DNA of 7,735 bases from Syntrophobacteria bacterium (lineage in GTDB: Bacteria > Desulfobacterota > Syntrophobacteria > JARFUL01): contig JARFUL010000084.1 of NCBI GenBank assembly GCA_029289015.1, forward strand, positions 1-7,735, written 5' to 3'. This document shows, piece by piece, positions 1-7,075 of the stretch. The notes under the pieces were generated by a model that saw only the letters and a list, made by a program, of their open reading frames with translations, had not been told where the DNA came from and did no database searches. Made by a program: the position numbers and the translations under genes. The number at the start of each line of letters is the position of its first letter. Position 1 is the stretch's first letter.

Positions 1-1243
1 CCTCGAAGGAGACCTCCTCCAGGAGCTTCTCCATCACGGTGTGGAGCCTCCGCGCGCCGATGTTCTCCATCCTCTGGTTCATCTCAAAGGCTATCCGGGC
101 CACCTCCTCAACCGCGTCGTCGTCATACACGAGCTCCACCCCCTCGGTTCTCAAGAGCTCGATGTACTGCTTCACCAGCGCGTTCTCCGGCTCGGTGAGA
201 ATCCGCACGAAGTCGCCCTTGGTGAGCGATTTCAGCTCCACCCGGATGGGGAACCGCCCCTGGAACTCCGGGATCATGTCCGAGGGCTTGGACATATGGA
301 ACGCGCCGGACCCTATAAAAAGGATGTGGTCGGTCCTCACCATGCCGTACTTGGTGTTCACCGTGGTCCCCTCCACCAGGGGCAGGAGGTCCCGCTGCAC
401 ACCCTCCCGGGAGACGTCCGGGCCGTACCTCGACTCCCGGCCCGCGATCTTGTCGATCTCATCGAGGAAGATGATGCCGGAGTGCTCCACCTTTCCCAGC
501 GCGGTCTCCACCACCTTGTCCATGTCTATGAGCTTCTGGGCCTCCTGGTTGGCCAGCACCTTGAGGGCCTCGGAGACCTTCATCCTTCTTTGCTTGGTGC
601 GGCCGGGGAAGAGCGAGCCCATCATGTCCTTGAGGTTCAGCTCCATCTCCTCCATCCCCGCACCGGAGAATATCTCCACAAAGGGGCCGGACCGGTCCTC
701 GAGCTCCAGCTCCACCTCCGAGTCGTCGAGCTTGCCCGCCTTGAGCTTCTTCCTGAGCTTCTCGCGGGTCTCGCTCATGTCCTGGCCCCTCACCTCGGGC
801 AGCAGGATGCTGAGCGCCCTCTCCTCAGCGATCTCCCTGGCCCGGTGTATCACCGCGTCCTGGGCCCTCTTCTTGGCCATGCTCACCGCGAGCTCGCTGA
901 GGTCCCGGATCATGGACTCCACGTCCCGGCCCACGTAGCCCACCTCGGTGAACCTGGAGGCCTCCACCTTGAGGAACGGGGAGTCCGCCAGCCTGGCGAG
1001 GCGGCGCGCTATCTCGGTCTTGCCCACCCCGGTGGGGCCTATCATGATAATGTTTTTCGGCGCTATCTCGTCCCGGAGCGCCTCGGGCACCATCTGCCTG
1101 CGCCAGCGGTTCCTCAGCGCGATCGCGACCGCGCGCTTGGCCTCGTCCTGGCCCACTATGTAGCGGGCCAGCGCGTCCACCGTCTCCCCGGGCGTCAGGG
1201 CCCTATCCGCCCAGGTCGAGTCTTTCGATAGTAATGGTCTCAT
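1..1243 (-). CDS. hslU: HslU, AAA+ unfoldase of the HslUV protease (partial, C-terminus off the left edge)
   Basis: HslU (ClpY) is the hexameric cytoplasmic ATPase that unfolds substrates and feeds them into the HslV peptidase. Seen, numbering from the ATG at 1243: Walker A GPTGVGKT at residues 69-76 (1016-1039), the GYVG pore-loop motif at 102-105 (929-940), a charged intermediate (I) domain after it, Walker B FLDEID at 259-264 (452-469), and the sensor-2 segment GARRLHT at 396-402 (38-58). About 414 residues are visible. Compared with the roughly 443-residue E. coli protein, some 40 C-terminal residues, including the tail that docks into HslV, are missing. The start is uncertain. The family normally begins at an MTP-like tripeptide, which here reads LTP with a CTG codon at 1198. 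The only upstream ATG in frame (1243) gives a 15-residue extension and a 41-base overlap with hslV, without a convincing Shine-Dalgarno. Family identity is secure; the start is not. Confidence 0.96.
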   Translation of the reverse strand, partial: MRPLLSKDSTWADRALTPGETVDALARYIVGQDEAKRAVAIALRNRWRRQMVPEALRDEIAPKNIIMIGPTGVGKTEIARRLARLADSPFLKVEASRFTEVGYVGRDVESMIRDLSELAVSMAKKRAQDAVIHRAREIAEERALSILLPEVRGQDMSETREKLRKKLKAGKLDDSEVELELEDRSGPFVEIFSGAGMEEMELNLKDMMGSLFPGRTKQRRMKVSEALKVLANQEAQKLIDMDKVVETALGKVEHSGIIFLDEIDKIAGRESRYGPDVSREGVQRDLLPLVEGTTVNTKYGMVRTDHILFIGSGAFHMSKPSDMIPEFQGRFPIRVELKSLTKGDFVRILTEPENALVKQYIELLRTEGVELVYDDDAVEEVARIAFEMNQRMENIGARRLHTVMEKLLEEVSFE

Positions 1244-1748
1244 TGGTGTATATGCAGATGCCCGCGGCAATGCGCATGGCCTCCGTTGCTATCTCCTCTG
1301 CTCCGAGTTTTGTGTGGGCCAGAAGCGCCCGGGCCGCGGCCAAGGCAAAGCCCCCGCCGGAGCCCACGGCCACCGCGTTGCCCTCCGGCTCGATGACGTC
1401 GCCGTTGCCCGAGATAATGAGGGAATACTCGGAGTCCGCGGCTATCAGCAGCGCCTCCAGCCTTCTCAATACCTTGTCGGTGCGCCAGTCCTTGGCCAGC
1501 TCCACCGCGGCCCGCTTGAGGTTGCCCCCGTAGTGGTCCAGCTTCTTCTCGAACCTCTCGAACAGGGTGAACGCGTCCGCGGAGGACCCGGCGAACCCGG
1601 CCAGCATCGCGCCGTCGAAGAGCTTGCGCACCTTCACCGCGCCGGTCTTCACCACGTTGTCGCCCAGGGTCACCTGGCCGTCCGACGCGATGACCAGGTC
1701 GGCCCCCCGGCGCACGCACAGTATGGTTGTGGAACGGCTATCCGTCAT
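1203..1748 (-). CDS. hslV: HslV, threonine peptidase subunit of the HslUV protease
   Basis: HslV (ClpQ) forms the double hexameric, proteasome-beta-like chamber that degrades proteins unfolded by HslU in the cytoplasm. The 181-residue product matches the family along its length: a TTILCVRR start of the mature chain, SDGQVTLG, a KVRKL segment, [29 protein letters not shown] and GSGG. The nucleophile should be Thr7, so the protein carries a six-residue propeptide MTDSRS. Counting Thr7 as 1 places Asp17, Lys33 and Ser124 (residues 23, 39 and 130) where E. coli HslV has its active-site residues. The ATG overlaps the end of xerC by 11 bases, and AGGA lies about six bases upstream, inside the xerC coding end; this implies translational coupling. 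hslU follows with its own overlap, so both protease subunits come from one message. The product looks intact. Confidence 0.98.
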   Translation of the reverse strand: MTDSRSTTILCVRRGADLVIASDGQVTLGDNVVKTGAVKVRKLFDGAMLAGFAGSSADAFTLFERFEKKLDHYGGNLKRAAVELAKDWRTDKVLRRLEALLIAADSEYSLIISGNGDVIEPEGNAVAVGSGGGFALAAARALLAHTKLGAEEIATEAMRIAAGICIYTNETITIERLDLGG

Positions 1749-2646
1749 TTTTCTTCCTGCTCCTCGGGTGGGCCTTGTCGTAGACCTCCATCAGCTTGTC
1801 CAGGTTGAGGTGCGTGTACATCTGGGTGGTGGAGAGGCTCTCGTGCCCCAGGAACTCCTGGATGGACCTCAGGTCCGCGCCCATCTCCAAAAGGTGGGTC
1901 GCGATGGAGTGCCTGAGCCCGTGGGGCCCCACCATCTTCAGGATCATGGCCCTGCCCTGGTATCTCTTTACCAGCTCCCTCGCCCAGCGCGCGCTGAGCC
2001 TTCTCCCGAACCTGTTGAGGTAGAGCGCTTCCTCCTCCCGGTCTTCCTTGAGCAGCTTTTTCCGCTCCCCGAGGTATTCCAGGTGCGCGTCCAGGGCCTT
2101 TTTCGTAACAGGCACCTCCCGGACCTTGCCCCCCTTGCCCTTCACCCGGACCGCGCCCTGGTCCGCGTCCACGCTGGCCACGTTTAGCCCCATCAGCTCG
2201 CTCACCCTGAGCCCGGAGGAGTAGAGCATCTCGAGCATGGCCCTGTCCCTGGCTCTCAGCTCGTTGGTCGCGTCCATCGATTCCAGGAGCCGGTACACGT
2301 CGTCCACCGTGAGAAACGCCGGGACCTTCCTGACCGCCTTGGGGGTGACGAGAAGCTGGGCAGGGTCCTCGTCCACATAGCCCCGCCGGAGCAGGAACTT
2401 GTAGAGCGACCGGAGGCTGGCCACCTTCCTGGTCAGGGTGGACCTCTTCCTGCCCTCCCTGGACAGGTGCGCGACAAAGGCCCTCAGGTCGCGGTATCCG
2501 GCTGAGGCTATGGTACGCCCCTCTCTAGCCTGGGCCAGAAAGCGCGTGAACTCCTTGAGGTCTGAGCGGTAGGCCGCGACCGTGTTGGGTGACGCGCCCA
2601 GCTCTACCTCGAGATAGTTGAAAAAGTTCTCGAGAAAATGATCCAT
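1738..2646 (-). CDS. xerC: Tyrosine recombinase XerC/XerD family (chromosome dimer resolution)
   Basis: Site-specific tyrosine recombinase of 302 residues, the normal XerC/XerD length. With a partner recombinase and FtsK, such enzymes resolve chromosome dimers at dif during division. The N-terminal SAM-like core-binding domain spans about residues 1-90 ([19 protein letters not shown], then AYRSDL). The catalytic domain follows, with every active-site residue visible: Arg147 in SSGLRVSEL, Lys171 in KGKGG, His242 and Arg245 in HGLRH, His268 in LGHES and the nucleophile Tyr277 in TTQMYTH. These sit within two residues of the E. coli XerC positions. The start at 2646 has only a weak GGGGCGG ribosome-binding candidate, but no better start exists. 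It is the first gene of the xerC-hslV-hslU operon and overlaps hslV. The symbol xerC follows the hslV context; sequence alone cannot separate XerC from XerD. No integrase-specific arm domain or att site suggests a mobile element. Confidence 0.94.
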   Translation of the reverse strand: MDHFLENFFNYLEVELGASPNTVAAYRSDLKEFTRFLAQAREGRTIASAGYRDLRAFVAHLSREGRKRSTLTRKVASLRSLYKFLLRRGYVDEDPAQLLVTPKAVRKVPAFLTVDDVYRLLESMDATNELRARDRAMLEMLYSSGLRVSELMGLNVASVDADQGAVRVKGKGGKVREVPVTKKALDAHLEYLGERKKLLKEDREEEALYLNRFGRRLSARWARELVKRYQGRAMILKMVGPHGLRHSIATHLLEMGADLRSIQEFLGHESLSTTQMYTHLNLDKLMEVYDKAHPRSRKKNDG

Positions 2647-2679
2647 GGACCAGCCGCCCCAAAATTGCGGTGAATCTCA

Positions 2680-2708
2680 ATTATTATAATAAATTATCTC
2701 CCAGTCAA
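2680..2708 (-). promoter_or_regulatory. Sigma70-type promoter of xerC-hslV-hslU
   Basis: On the minus strand a TTGACT -35 box (2703-2708) is followed by an AT-rich stretch offering several overlapping -10 boxes: TAATAA at 2681-2686 (16-base spacer), AATAAT at 2680-2685 (17), or TATAAT at 2683-2688 (only 14). Transcription would begin around 2673, about 27 bases before the xerC ATG. The AT-rich patch stands out from the GC-rich surroundings. Inferred from consensus matching only. Confidence 0.6.
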
Positions 2709-2857
2709 CCCCTATTGCAATTTATCGGGCCCAGGCGCCGGGGCCCCAGATATTGCCCCTGGGATCGGTGTTATGGGACGCTTTTAGCGCGGGGGCGGAC
2801 TGTAAGTTCCCGGGTTGGGAGGACCTGCGCCCTCACGGCTCCCGGGTAGATAATTAC
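2709..2857. other. GC-rich palindromic intergenic DNA between divergent promoters
   Basis: No gene is visible here. Between 2727 and 2747 three perfect palindromes stand almost in tandem: GGGCCC (2727-2732), GGCGCC (2734-2739) and GGGGCCCC (2740-2747). GCCCC at 2755-2759 can also pair with GGGGC at 2740-2744. The region lies upstream of both divergent promoters, so it should not be part of either message. It could bind regulators or nucleoid proteins, or be neutral GC-rich spacer; no known operator was recognised. Confidence 0.35.
2808..2847. repeat. Direct repeat TCCCGGGT upstream of the acidic-protein promoter
   Basis: TCCCGGGT occurs at 2808-2815 and again at 2840-2847, with centres 32 bases apart, close to three helical turns. 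Each copy holds the palindrome CCCGGG. The second copy ends 10 bases before the -35 box at 2858. The arrangement suits a pair of activator or repressor sites, but such 8-mers can arise by chance in GC-rich DNA. Confidence 0.3.
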
Positions 2858-2886
2858 TTGACATAGAAGCATTTTTAACATAAGAG
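2858..2886 (+). promoter_or_regulatory. Promoter for the acidic PopZ-like gene
   Basis: A perfect consensus -35 TTGACA (2858-2863) is followed after 17 bases by TAAGAG (2881-2886), a weak -10 matching three of six consensus positions. The spacer is AT-rich. Transcription would start near 2893, leaving a leader of nearly 190 bases before the ATG at 3080. No other good promoter was seen before valS, so this one may serve both genes. Strong -35 with weak -10 would be compatible with regulated or activator-assisted use. Confidence 0.5.
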
Positions 2887-2888
2887 TT

Positions 2889-3037
2889 GGGGAAAGTTGC
2901 CGTCTGGGGGAAGGGGAAAACATCATCGCCAAAGCCGCAGCGGAGCGACTTTTATTTTAATCGCAACCCCCCGAAGAGACGCTCGACCCTTAGAACAAAT
3001 TCCCGACAGAAGGTCTGGCAAGACAACTCTTGCCCGG
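2889..3037 (+). promoter_or_regulatory. Potentially structured 5' leader of the acidic-protein mRNA
   Basis: The space between promoter and start codon holds complementary segments. GGGG (2889-2892), AAA and GTTGC (2896-2900) can pair with GCAAC (2963-2967) followed by CCCC (2968-2971), giving nine pairs around a three-base bulge. Further on, GGCAAGA (3017-3023) pairs with TCTTGCC (3028-3034) around a CAAC loop. CCG (3003-3005) with CGG (3035-3037) could close it together with a small AGA/TCT hairpin (3009-3016). No riboswitch class I know fits (c-di-GMP-I, preQ1, cobalamin and guanidine types were considered). This is a hand-made fold without covariation support. If transcription starts at about 2893, as predicted, the GGGG arm would be mostly outside the RNA and only GTTGC/GCAAC would hold. 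Confidence 0.3.
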
Positions 3038-3079
3038 TATTTAAGATATTTGGACAAAAAAACGCGAGGAAATTTAGCC

Positions 3080-4186
3080 ATGACTGACGACTATCCCGAA
3101 GGCAAGGGCCCGCGCGACCTCGATCTTGATATAGATTTTTCGGAGATAGACGACGAGCTCGCAGAGCTCGAGCAGCTCATATCCGAGGACGAAGCCGCGC
3201 CGGCCGAGGAGCCCCCGGACGCCCCGGAACCCGGGTTTGAGCCCCCCGCTGATATCGAGCCGGAACCCGCTTTAGAACTCGACGCCGAGCCCCCGGCCGA
3301 GGAAGAAGAGGGCCAAACCGATCTTCCAGGGCTGGAGAGGGAGATGGAAGACCTGGCCGACGAGATGGACGACCTCCTCTCGGAAGACATCCTGACCAAG
3401 GAGGTCCCGCCCAAGCCCGAGCCGGAACCCCCCTTCGAGGCTGAGGCCGCGGAATTGCTGGACGAGGAGGAAGAGCTCGACGTGGACGCGCTCGAAGCGG
3501 AGCTCGACATGGAGGAGGAGTTCTTTACGGAAGCGCCGGAAGTCTCCCCCGAGGAGCCGGAGGTTTCGGACCTTCCCGCGGAGGAGTTCGCCGCCGAAGA
3601 GGAGCCCGCTGTAGAGTTCGAGGAACCCCCCGCGCCGGATGAACCCTGGGCCGAGGAGCCCATGGCTGAGGAGCCCTTTGGCGAGGCTCCCCCCGAGGAG
3701 TTTGGAGAGCCCCCCGCGGAAGAAGCGGCAATGGAAGAGCCTTTGGCCGAGGAGTTCGTTGAGGAGGAGCCGGTGGATGAGGAGGCCGCGTTCGAGGAGA
3801 TGATGGACGAGGACCTCTTTGACGCGGATATGGGCCTCGAGGACCTTCCGGTCGCGGAGATGGTGGAGGATGACTTCGAAGCCCCGGAGGAGCCCCTGGA
3901 CGAAGAGGTCGAGGAGATGGTGGAAGAGGAGCCCTTCATGGAGGAATTCGCGGCGGAAGAGCTTCTGGACGCCCCGGATGAGGAGGAGCCCACGGAGGAG
4001 CTCTTCGTCTCCGGAGAGGTAGAGCCGGCCGAGCCCGAGCTGGATCCCGAGGAGATTAGCAGGATGATTGAGGAGAAGGTGGACGAGGTTGTGCGCGAAA
4101 TGGTGGCGGAAAAGCTCCCGGAAATTTTGGAAAGGGTGCTCAGGGAGGAGATACTCGAAAAGATAAAAGAGGCCCTCAGTTCCTGA
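3080..4186 (+). CDS. Highly acidic, disordered protein with PopZ-like architecture (candidate polar organising scaffold)
   Basis: Protein of 368 residues with no firm family assignment. Seen: residues 14-38 form a probable amphipathic helix ending LISEDE; residues 39-320 are Glu/Asp/Pro/Ala-rich low complexity with recurring EEP and EEF units; residues 321-368 are a basic-acidic helical segment with LPEILERVLREEILEKI at its core. Residues 113-327 contain no Lys, Arg or His, and the whole chain has no Cys or His. No signal peptide or membrane segment is present, so it is cytoplasmic. Known from memory: PopZ of Alphaproteobacteria has a short N-terminal client-binding helix with an IISEDD motif, an acidic proline-rich linker, and C-terminal oligomerising helices with an LPxIVE...VxxEI pattern, and it often lies beside valS. 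Inference: a PopZ homologue or analogue forming polar condensates. The ATG at 3080 is chosen because GAGGA (3066-3070) precedes it by nine bases and acidic coding begins there; upstream in-frame sequence lacks this composition. Alternatives: an unrelated acidic scaffold or chaperone-like protein. Confidence 0.85.
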   Translation: MTDDYPEGKGPRDLDLDIDFSEIDDELAELEQLISEDEAAPAEEPPDAPEPGFEPPADIEPEPALELDAEPPAEEEEGQTDLPGLEREMEDLADEMDDLLSEDILTKEVPPKPEPEPPFEAEAAELLDEEEELDVDALEAELDMEEEFFTEAPEVSPEEPEVSDLPAEEFAAEEEPAVEFEEPPAPDEPWAEEPMAEEPFGEAPPEEFGEPPAEEAAMEEPLAEEFVEEEPVDEEAAFEEMMDEDLFDADMGLEDLPVAEMVEDDFEAPEEPLDEEVEEMVEEEPFMEEFAAEELLDAPDEEEPTEELFVSGEVEPAEPELDPEEISRMIEEKVDEVVREMVAEKLPEILERVLREEILEKIKEALSS

Positions 4187-4209
4187 CGCGAGAGCCTTGG
4201 AAAGATACC

Positions 4210-4258
4210 GGGGGGGCGGACCCAAAGGGGTGGTGAGCGCATCGCCCCCTCTTATTTT
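4210..4258 (+). terminator. Hairpin with T-rich tail between the acidic gene and valS
   Basis: GGGGGGGCG (4210-4218) pairs with CGCCCCCTC (4243-4251), nine pairs including one G-U, around a 24-base loop; CTTATTTT follows (4251-4258). It sits 23 bases after the acidic-gene stop. The large loop and interrupted T-run make it weaker than the terminator after valS, so it may act as a partial terminator or attenuator that lowers readthrough into valS. Confidence 0.45.
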
Positions 4259-4359
4259 CAGCGCTCAACAGGGTGAAATTCTTGTGCCCGGTGATAGAAT
4301 AGTAGAGGTTCTAAGGCGCGAGCCCTTGCAGGATACGGTTAAAGCGGGAGAGATGTTAC

Positions 4360-7047
4360 ATGCCGGATGTAGAGCTGGAAAAAGAATTCAAGCCGGATAA
4401 GATTGAAAAAAAATGGTACGCGCGCTGGGAAGAGGACAAGGCCTTCCACGCCCGGTCCCCCAGCGCCGCGCCCTACTACTCCATAGTCATTCCGCCGCCC
4501 AACGTGACCGGCGAGCTCCACATGGGCCACGCGCTGAACAACACCATCCAGGACGTTCTGTGCCGCTACTGGCGCATGCGGGGAAAGAACGTGCTCTGGG
4601 TCCCCGGAACCGACCACGCGGGCATAGCCACCCAGAACGTGGTGGAGCGCAACCTGGCTGAGGAGGGTTTGGACAGGCACGCGCTGGGCAGGGAGCGGTT
4701 CGTGGAGAGGGTCTGGGAGTGGAAGAAGGAGTACGGGGGCAGGATAATCCACCAGCTCAAAAGGCTCGGCTCTTCGTGCGACTGGGACCGGGAGAGGTTC
4801 ACCATGGACGAGGGGCTCTCCCGCGCGGTGCTCAAGGTCTTTGTGGACCTCTACAACGAAGGGCTCATCTATCGCGGGGAGCGGCTCATCAACTGGTGCG
4901 TGCGGTGCATGACCGCGCTCGCGGACCTCGAGGTGGAGCAGAAGGATACTCCGGGCAACCTGTGGTACATCCGCTATCCCCTGAAGGACGCCGCGGGCCA
5001 CCTCACCGTGGCCACCACCAGGCCGGAGACCATGCTGGGGGACACCGGGGTCGCGGTGAACCCGGGAGACAGCCGTTTCAGGGAGTACATCGGCAAGACG
5101 GTAATCCTTCCCCTCATGAACAGGGAGATACCGGTCATCAGCGACGAGCACGTTGACCCGGAGTTTGGCACCGGCTGCCTGAAGATAACCCCGGGCCACG
5201 ACCCCTACGACTTTGAGATAGGGCTCAGGCATAACCTGGATCTTATCAGCGTATTGGACACCACCGGCCGCATGAACGAGGCCGCGGGCCCCTACGAGGG
5301 GTTGGACCGCTACGAGTGCCGCGAGAGGGTGGTGGAAGACCTCAAGGCCCTGGGCCTCCTCGAAAAGATCGAGGACCACGACCACCGGGTGGGCCACTGC
5401 TACCGGTGCAACACCACCATTGAGCTCCTGTCCTCGCTCCAGTGGTTCGTCGCGGTCAAGCCCCTCGCGGAAAAGGCCATGGCCGCGGTGAAGGACGGCA
5501 GGACAAAGATCATCCCGGACACCTGGGAGAAGAGCTACTTCAACTGGCTGGAGAACATCGAGGACTGGTGCATTTCGCGCCAGATATGGTGGGGCCACCG
5601 CATCCCCGCGTGGTACTGCCAGGGGTGCGAAGAGACCATCGTGGACCTGAGCGAGCCGGAAAGGTGTCCAAAGTGCGGCTCAACGGACCTTGTCCAGGAG
5701 ACCGACGTATTGGACACGTGGTTCTCCTCAGCGCTCTGGCCCTTTAGCACCCTGGGCTGGCCCGACGAGACCCCGGACCTCAAGACCTTCTACCCCACCT
5801 CGTGCCTGGTCACCGCGTTCGACATCCTCTTCTTCTGGGTGGCCAGGATGATGATGGTGGGGATCCACTTCATGGACGACGTGCCCTTTGACCACGTCTA
5901 CATTCACGCGCTGGTAAGGGACGAGCACGGCAAGAAGATGTCCAAGAGCTCCGGCAACGTCATTGATCCCCTGGTGATTATGGACAAGTACGGCACCGAC
6001 GCGTTCAGGTTCACCCTGGTGCACCTTTCCACGATGGGCAGGGACGTGCTCCTTGCCGAGAGGATCGTGGAGGGGTTCAAGAGGTTCGTGAACAAGATCT
6101 GGCAGGCCGCGAGGTTCACCTTCATGCACCTCGACGAAAAGAGCACGCGCCGGCCCTTCGACGGCCTCGACCTCGACGAGACGGACCGCTGGATAATAAG
6201 CCGCACCGGCCAGACCGCGCGCGCGGTTGGGGAGTCCTTTGAGACCTACCACTTCGACAGGGCCGCGAAGGAGCTCTACAGGTTCATCTGGCACGAGTTC
6301 TGCGACTGGTACCTCGAGATGTCCAAACCCGCGCTCTACGAGGAGGATTCCGAGAGGGCCGCGGTAAAGAGACAGGTGCTGAGGAACGTTTTGGACGCGA
6401 TCCTGAGGATGCTCCATCCCATAATGCCCTTCCTCACCGAGGAGCTCTACATGCGGCTCCCGGGAAACGAGCACGAGGCCTCCATAATGAAGGCCCCCTT
6501 CCCCGTGCCGGATGACTTCCCCGAGGATACTGTCGCGCAGACGGACCTGGACTTCGTGCAGGCGGTGATCGGCGGGATACGCAACATCCGGGGCGAGATG
6601 GGCATCAGCCCCTCCGACACGATAGACGCGGTGATCATCTGCCGGGACGCGGGGCTCAGAGACGTGCTGGAGAGCCTGAGGGCCCACATCCTGGGGCTGG
6701 CCAGGGTCTCCTCCCTCACCATAACCAAGGACGGTGATCCGCCCAAGGGGTCGGCCTCCTCGGTTCACCGCGGCGCGGAGGTGTTTGTGCCCCTGGCCGG
6801 AATGGTGGACTTCGACAGAGAGATAAAGAGGCTCACCAAGGAGATGGCCAAGCTGGAGAACGAGGTGGGCCGGAGCAAGAAGAAGCTGGACAACCCCCAG
6901 TTCCTAAAGAAGGCCGCGGCCGAAGCGGTGGCCAAGGAGAAAGATAAGTACGAAAGGCTCGTAAAGAAGCTCGAGAAGGTCCGGCTGAACTATAGGAGAA
7001 TCAAGTCCTTGAGCGAGGGGGAGATGGTGGACATGGGGACCGAATAG
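4360..7047 (+). CDS. valS: Valyl-tRNA synthetase
   Basis: Class I aminoacyl-tRNA synthetase that charges tRNA-Val with valine in the cytoplasm and hydrolyses mischarged Thr-tRNA in its editing domain. The 895-residue product is of normal length. Domains in order: the Rossmann catalytic half with PPPNVTGELHMGHA (HIGH motif HMGH at residues 54-57) and GTDHAG (83-88); the CP1 editing domain with ATTRPET (218-224); catalytic second half with FWVARM and KMSKS at 526-530; an anticodon-binding helical domain from about 600; and a C-terminal tRNA-contacting coiled coil at about 818-880. Four CxxC pairs (Cys180/183, 347/350, 420/423, 436/439) match the two zinc sites known in Thermus ValRS. GGGAGAG (4346-4352) provides a ribosome-binding site nine bases before the ATG. 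It follows the acidic gene by 173 bases, with a hairpin between, and ends at an intrinsic terminator. No T-box-like leader is recognisable. Intact, with nothing missing. Confidence 0.99.
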   Translation: MPDVELEKEFKPDKIEKKWYARWEEDKAFHARSPSAAPYYSIVIPPPNVTGELHMGHALNNTIQDVLCRYWRMRGKNVLWVPGTDHAGIATQNVVERNLAEEGLDRHALGRERFVERVWEWKKEYGGRIIHQLKRLGSSCDWDRERFTMDEGLSRAVLKVFVDLYNEGLIYRGERLINWCVRCMTALADLEVEQKDTPGNLWYIRYPLKDAAGHLTVATTRPETMLGDTGVAVNPGDSRFREYIGKTVILPLMNREIPVISDEHVDPEFGTGCLKITPGHDPYDFEIGLRHNLDLISVLDTTGRMNEAAGPYEGLDRYECRERVVEDLKALGLLEKIEDHDHRVGHCYRCNTTIELLSSLQWFVAVKPLAEKAMAAVKDGRTKIIPDTWEKSYFNWLENIEDWCISRQIWWGHRIPAWYCQGCEETIVDLSEPERCPKCGSTDLVQETDVLDTWFSSALWPFSTLGWPDETPDLKTFYPTSCLVTAFDILFFWVARMMMVGIHFMDDVPFDHVYIHALVRDEHGKKMSKSSGNVIDPLVIMDKYGTDAFRFTLVHLSTMGRDVLLAERIVEGFKRFVNKIWQAARFTFMHLDEKSTRRPFDGLDLDETDRWIISRTGQTARAVGESFETYHFDRAAKELYRFIWHEFCDWYLEMSKPALYEEDSERAAVKRQVLRNVLDAILRMLHPIMPFLTEELYMRLPGNEHEASIMKAPFPVPDDFPEDTVAQTDLDFVQAVIGGIRNIRGEMGISPSDTIDAVIICRDAGLRDVLESLRAHILGLARVSSLTITKDGDPPKGSASSVHRGAEVFVPLAGMVDFDREIKRLTKEMAKLENEVGRSKKKLDNPQFLKKAAAEAVAKEKDKYERLVKKLEKVRLNYRRIKSLSEGEMVDMGTE

Positions 7048-7075
7048 GGCCGTAAGCTTCTGCGCGCCGAAAACA

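Noticed and set aside
39..1231. Two long plus-strand open frames opposite hslU
   Set aside because: They lie antisense to unmistakable HslU coding sequence with Walker A, GYVG and Walker B motifs; their products are serine- or histidine/leucine-rich as expected of GC-rich antisense frames.
1738..2646. Mobile-element integrase
   Set aside because: The XerC/D length, housekeeping operon with hslUV and absence of att sites or phage genes point to chromosomal Xer.
2897..3079. N-terminal extension of the acidic gene from an ATG at 2897
   Set aside because: The extra 61 residues are basic and unlike the rest, the ATG is only a few bases after the predicted transcription start, and GAGGA precedes the ATG at 3080.
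2887..3079. Known riboswitch (c-di-GMP-I, preQ1, cobalamin, guanidine) in the leader
   Set aside because: A CCAAAGCC fragment recalls c-di-GMP-I cores, but the flanking helices and receptor loop do not match; the other classes lack their signature bases.
3091..4242. A 383-residue serine-rich minus-strand frame opposite the acidic gene
   Set aside because: GAG/GAA codons read backwards give Ser-rich strings automatically; there is no credible start signal, and the plus frame has a ribosome-binding site and structured ends.
4270..4300. A valS promoter using TAGAAT (4295-4300)
   Set aside because: The bases 16-17 upstream (GTGAAA/GGTGAA) are a poor -35 match, so it is not reported.
4187..4359. 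T-box riboswitch upstream of valS
   Set aside because: No T-box sequence, specifier loop or large antiterminator could be seen, and the space is too short.
4339..6768. Long minus-strand frames opposite valS (4339-5598 and 5728-6768)
   Set aside because: Shadows of a complete, highly conserved ValRS; the products are low-complexity His/Val/Leu-rich.
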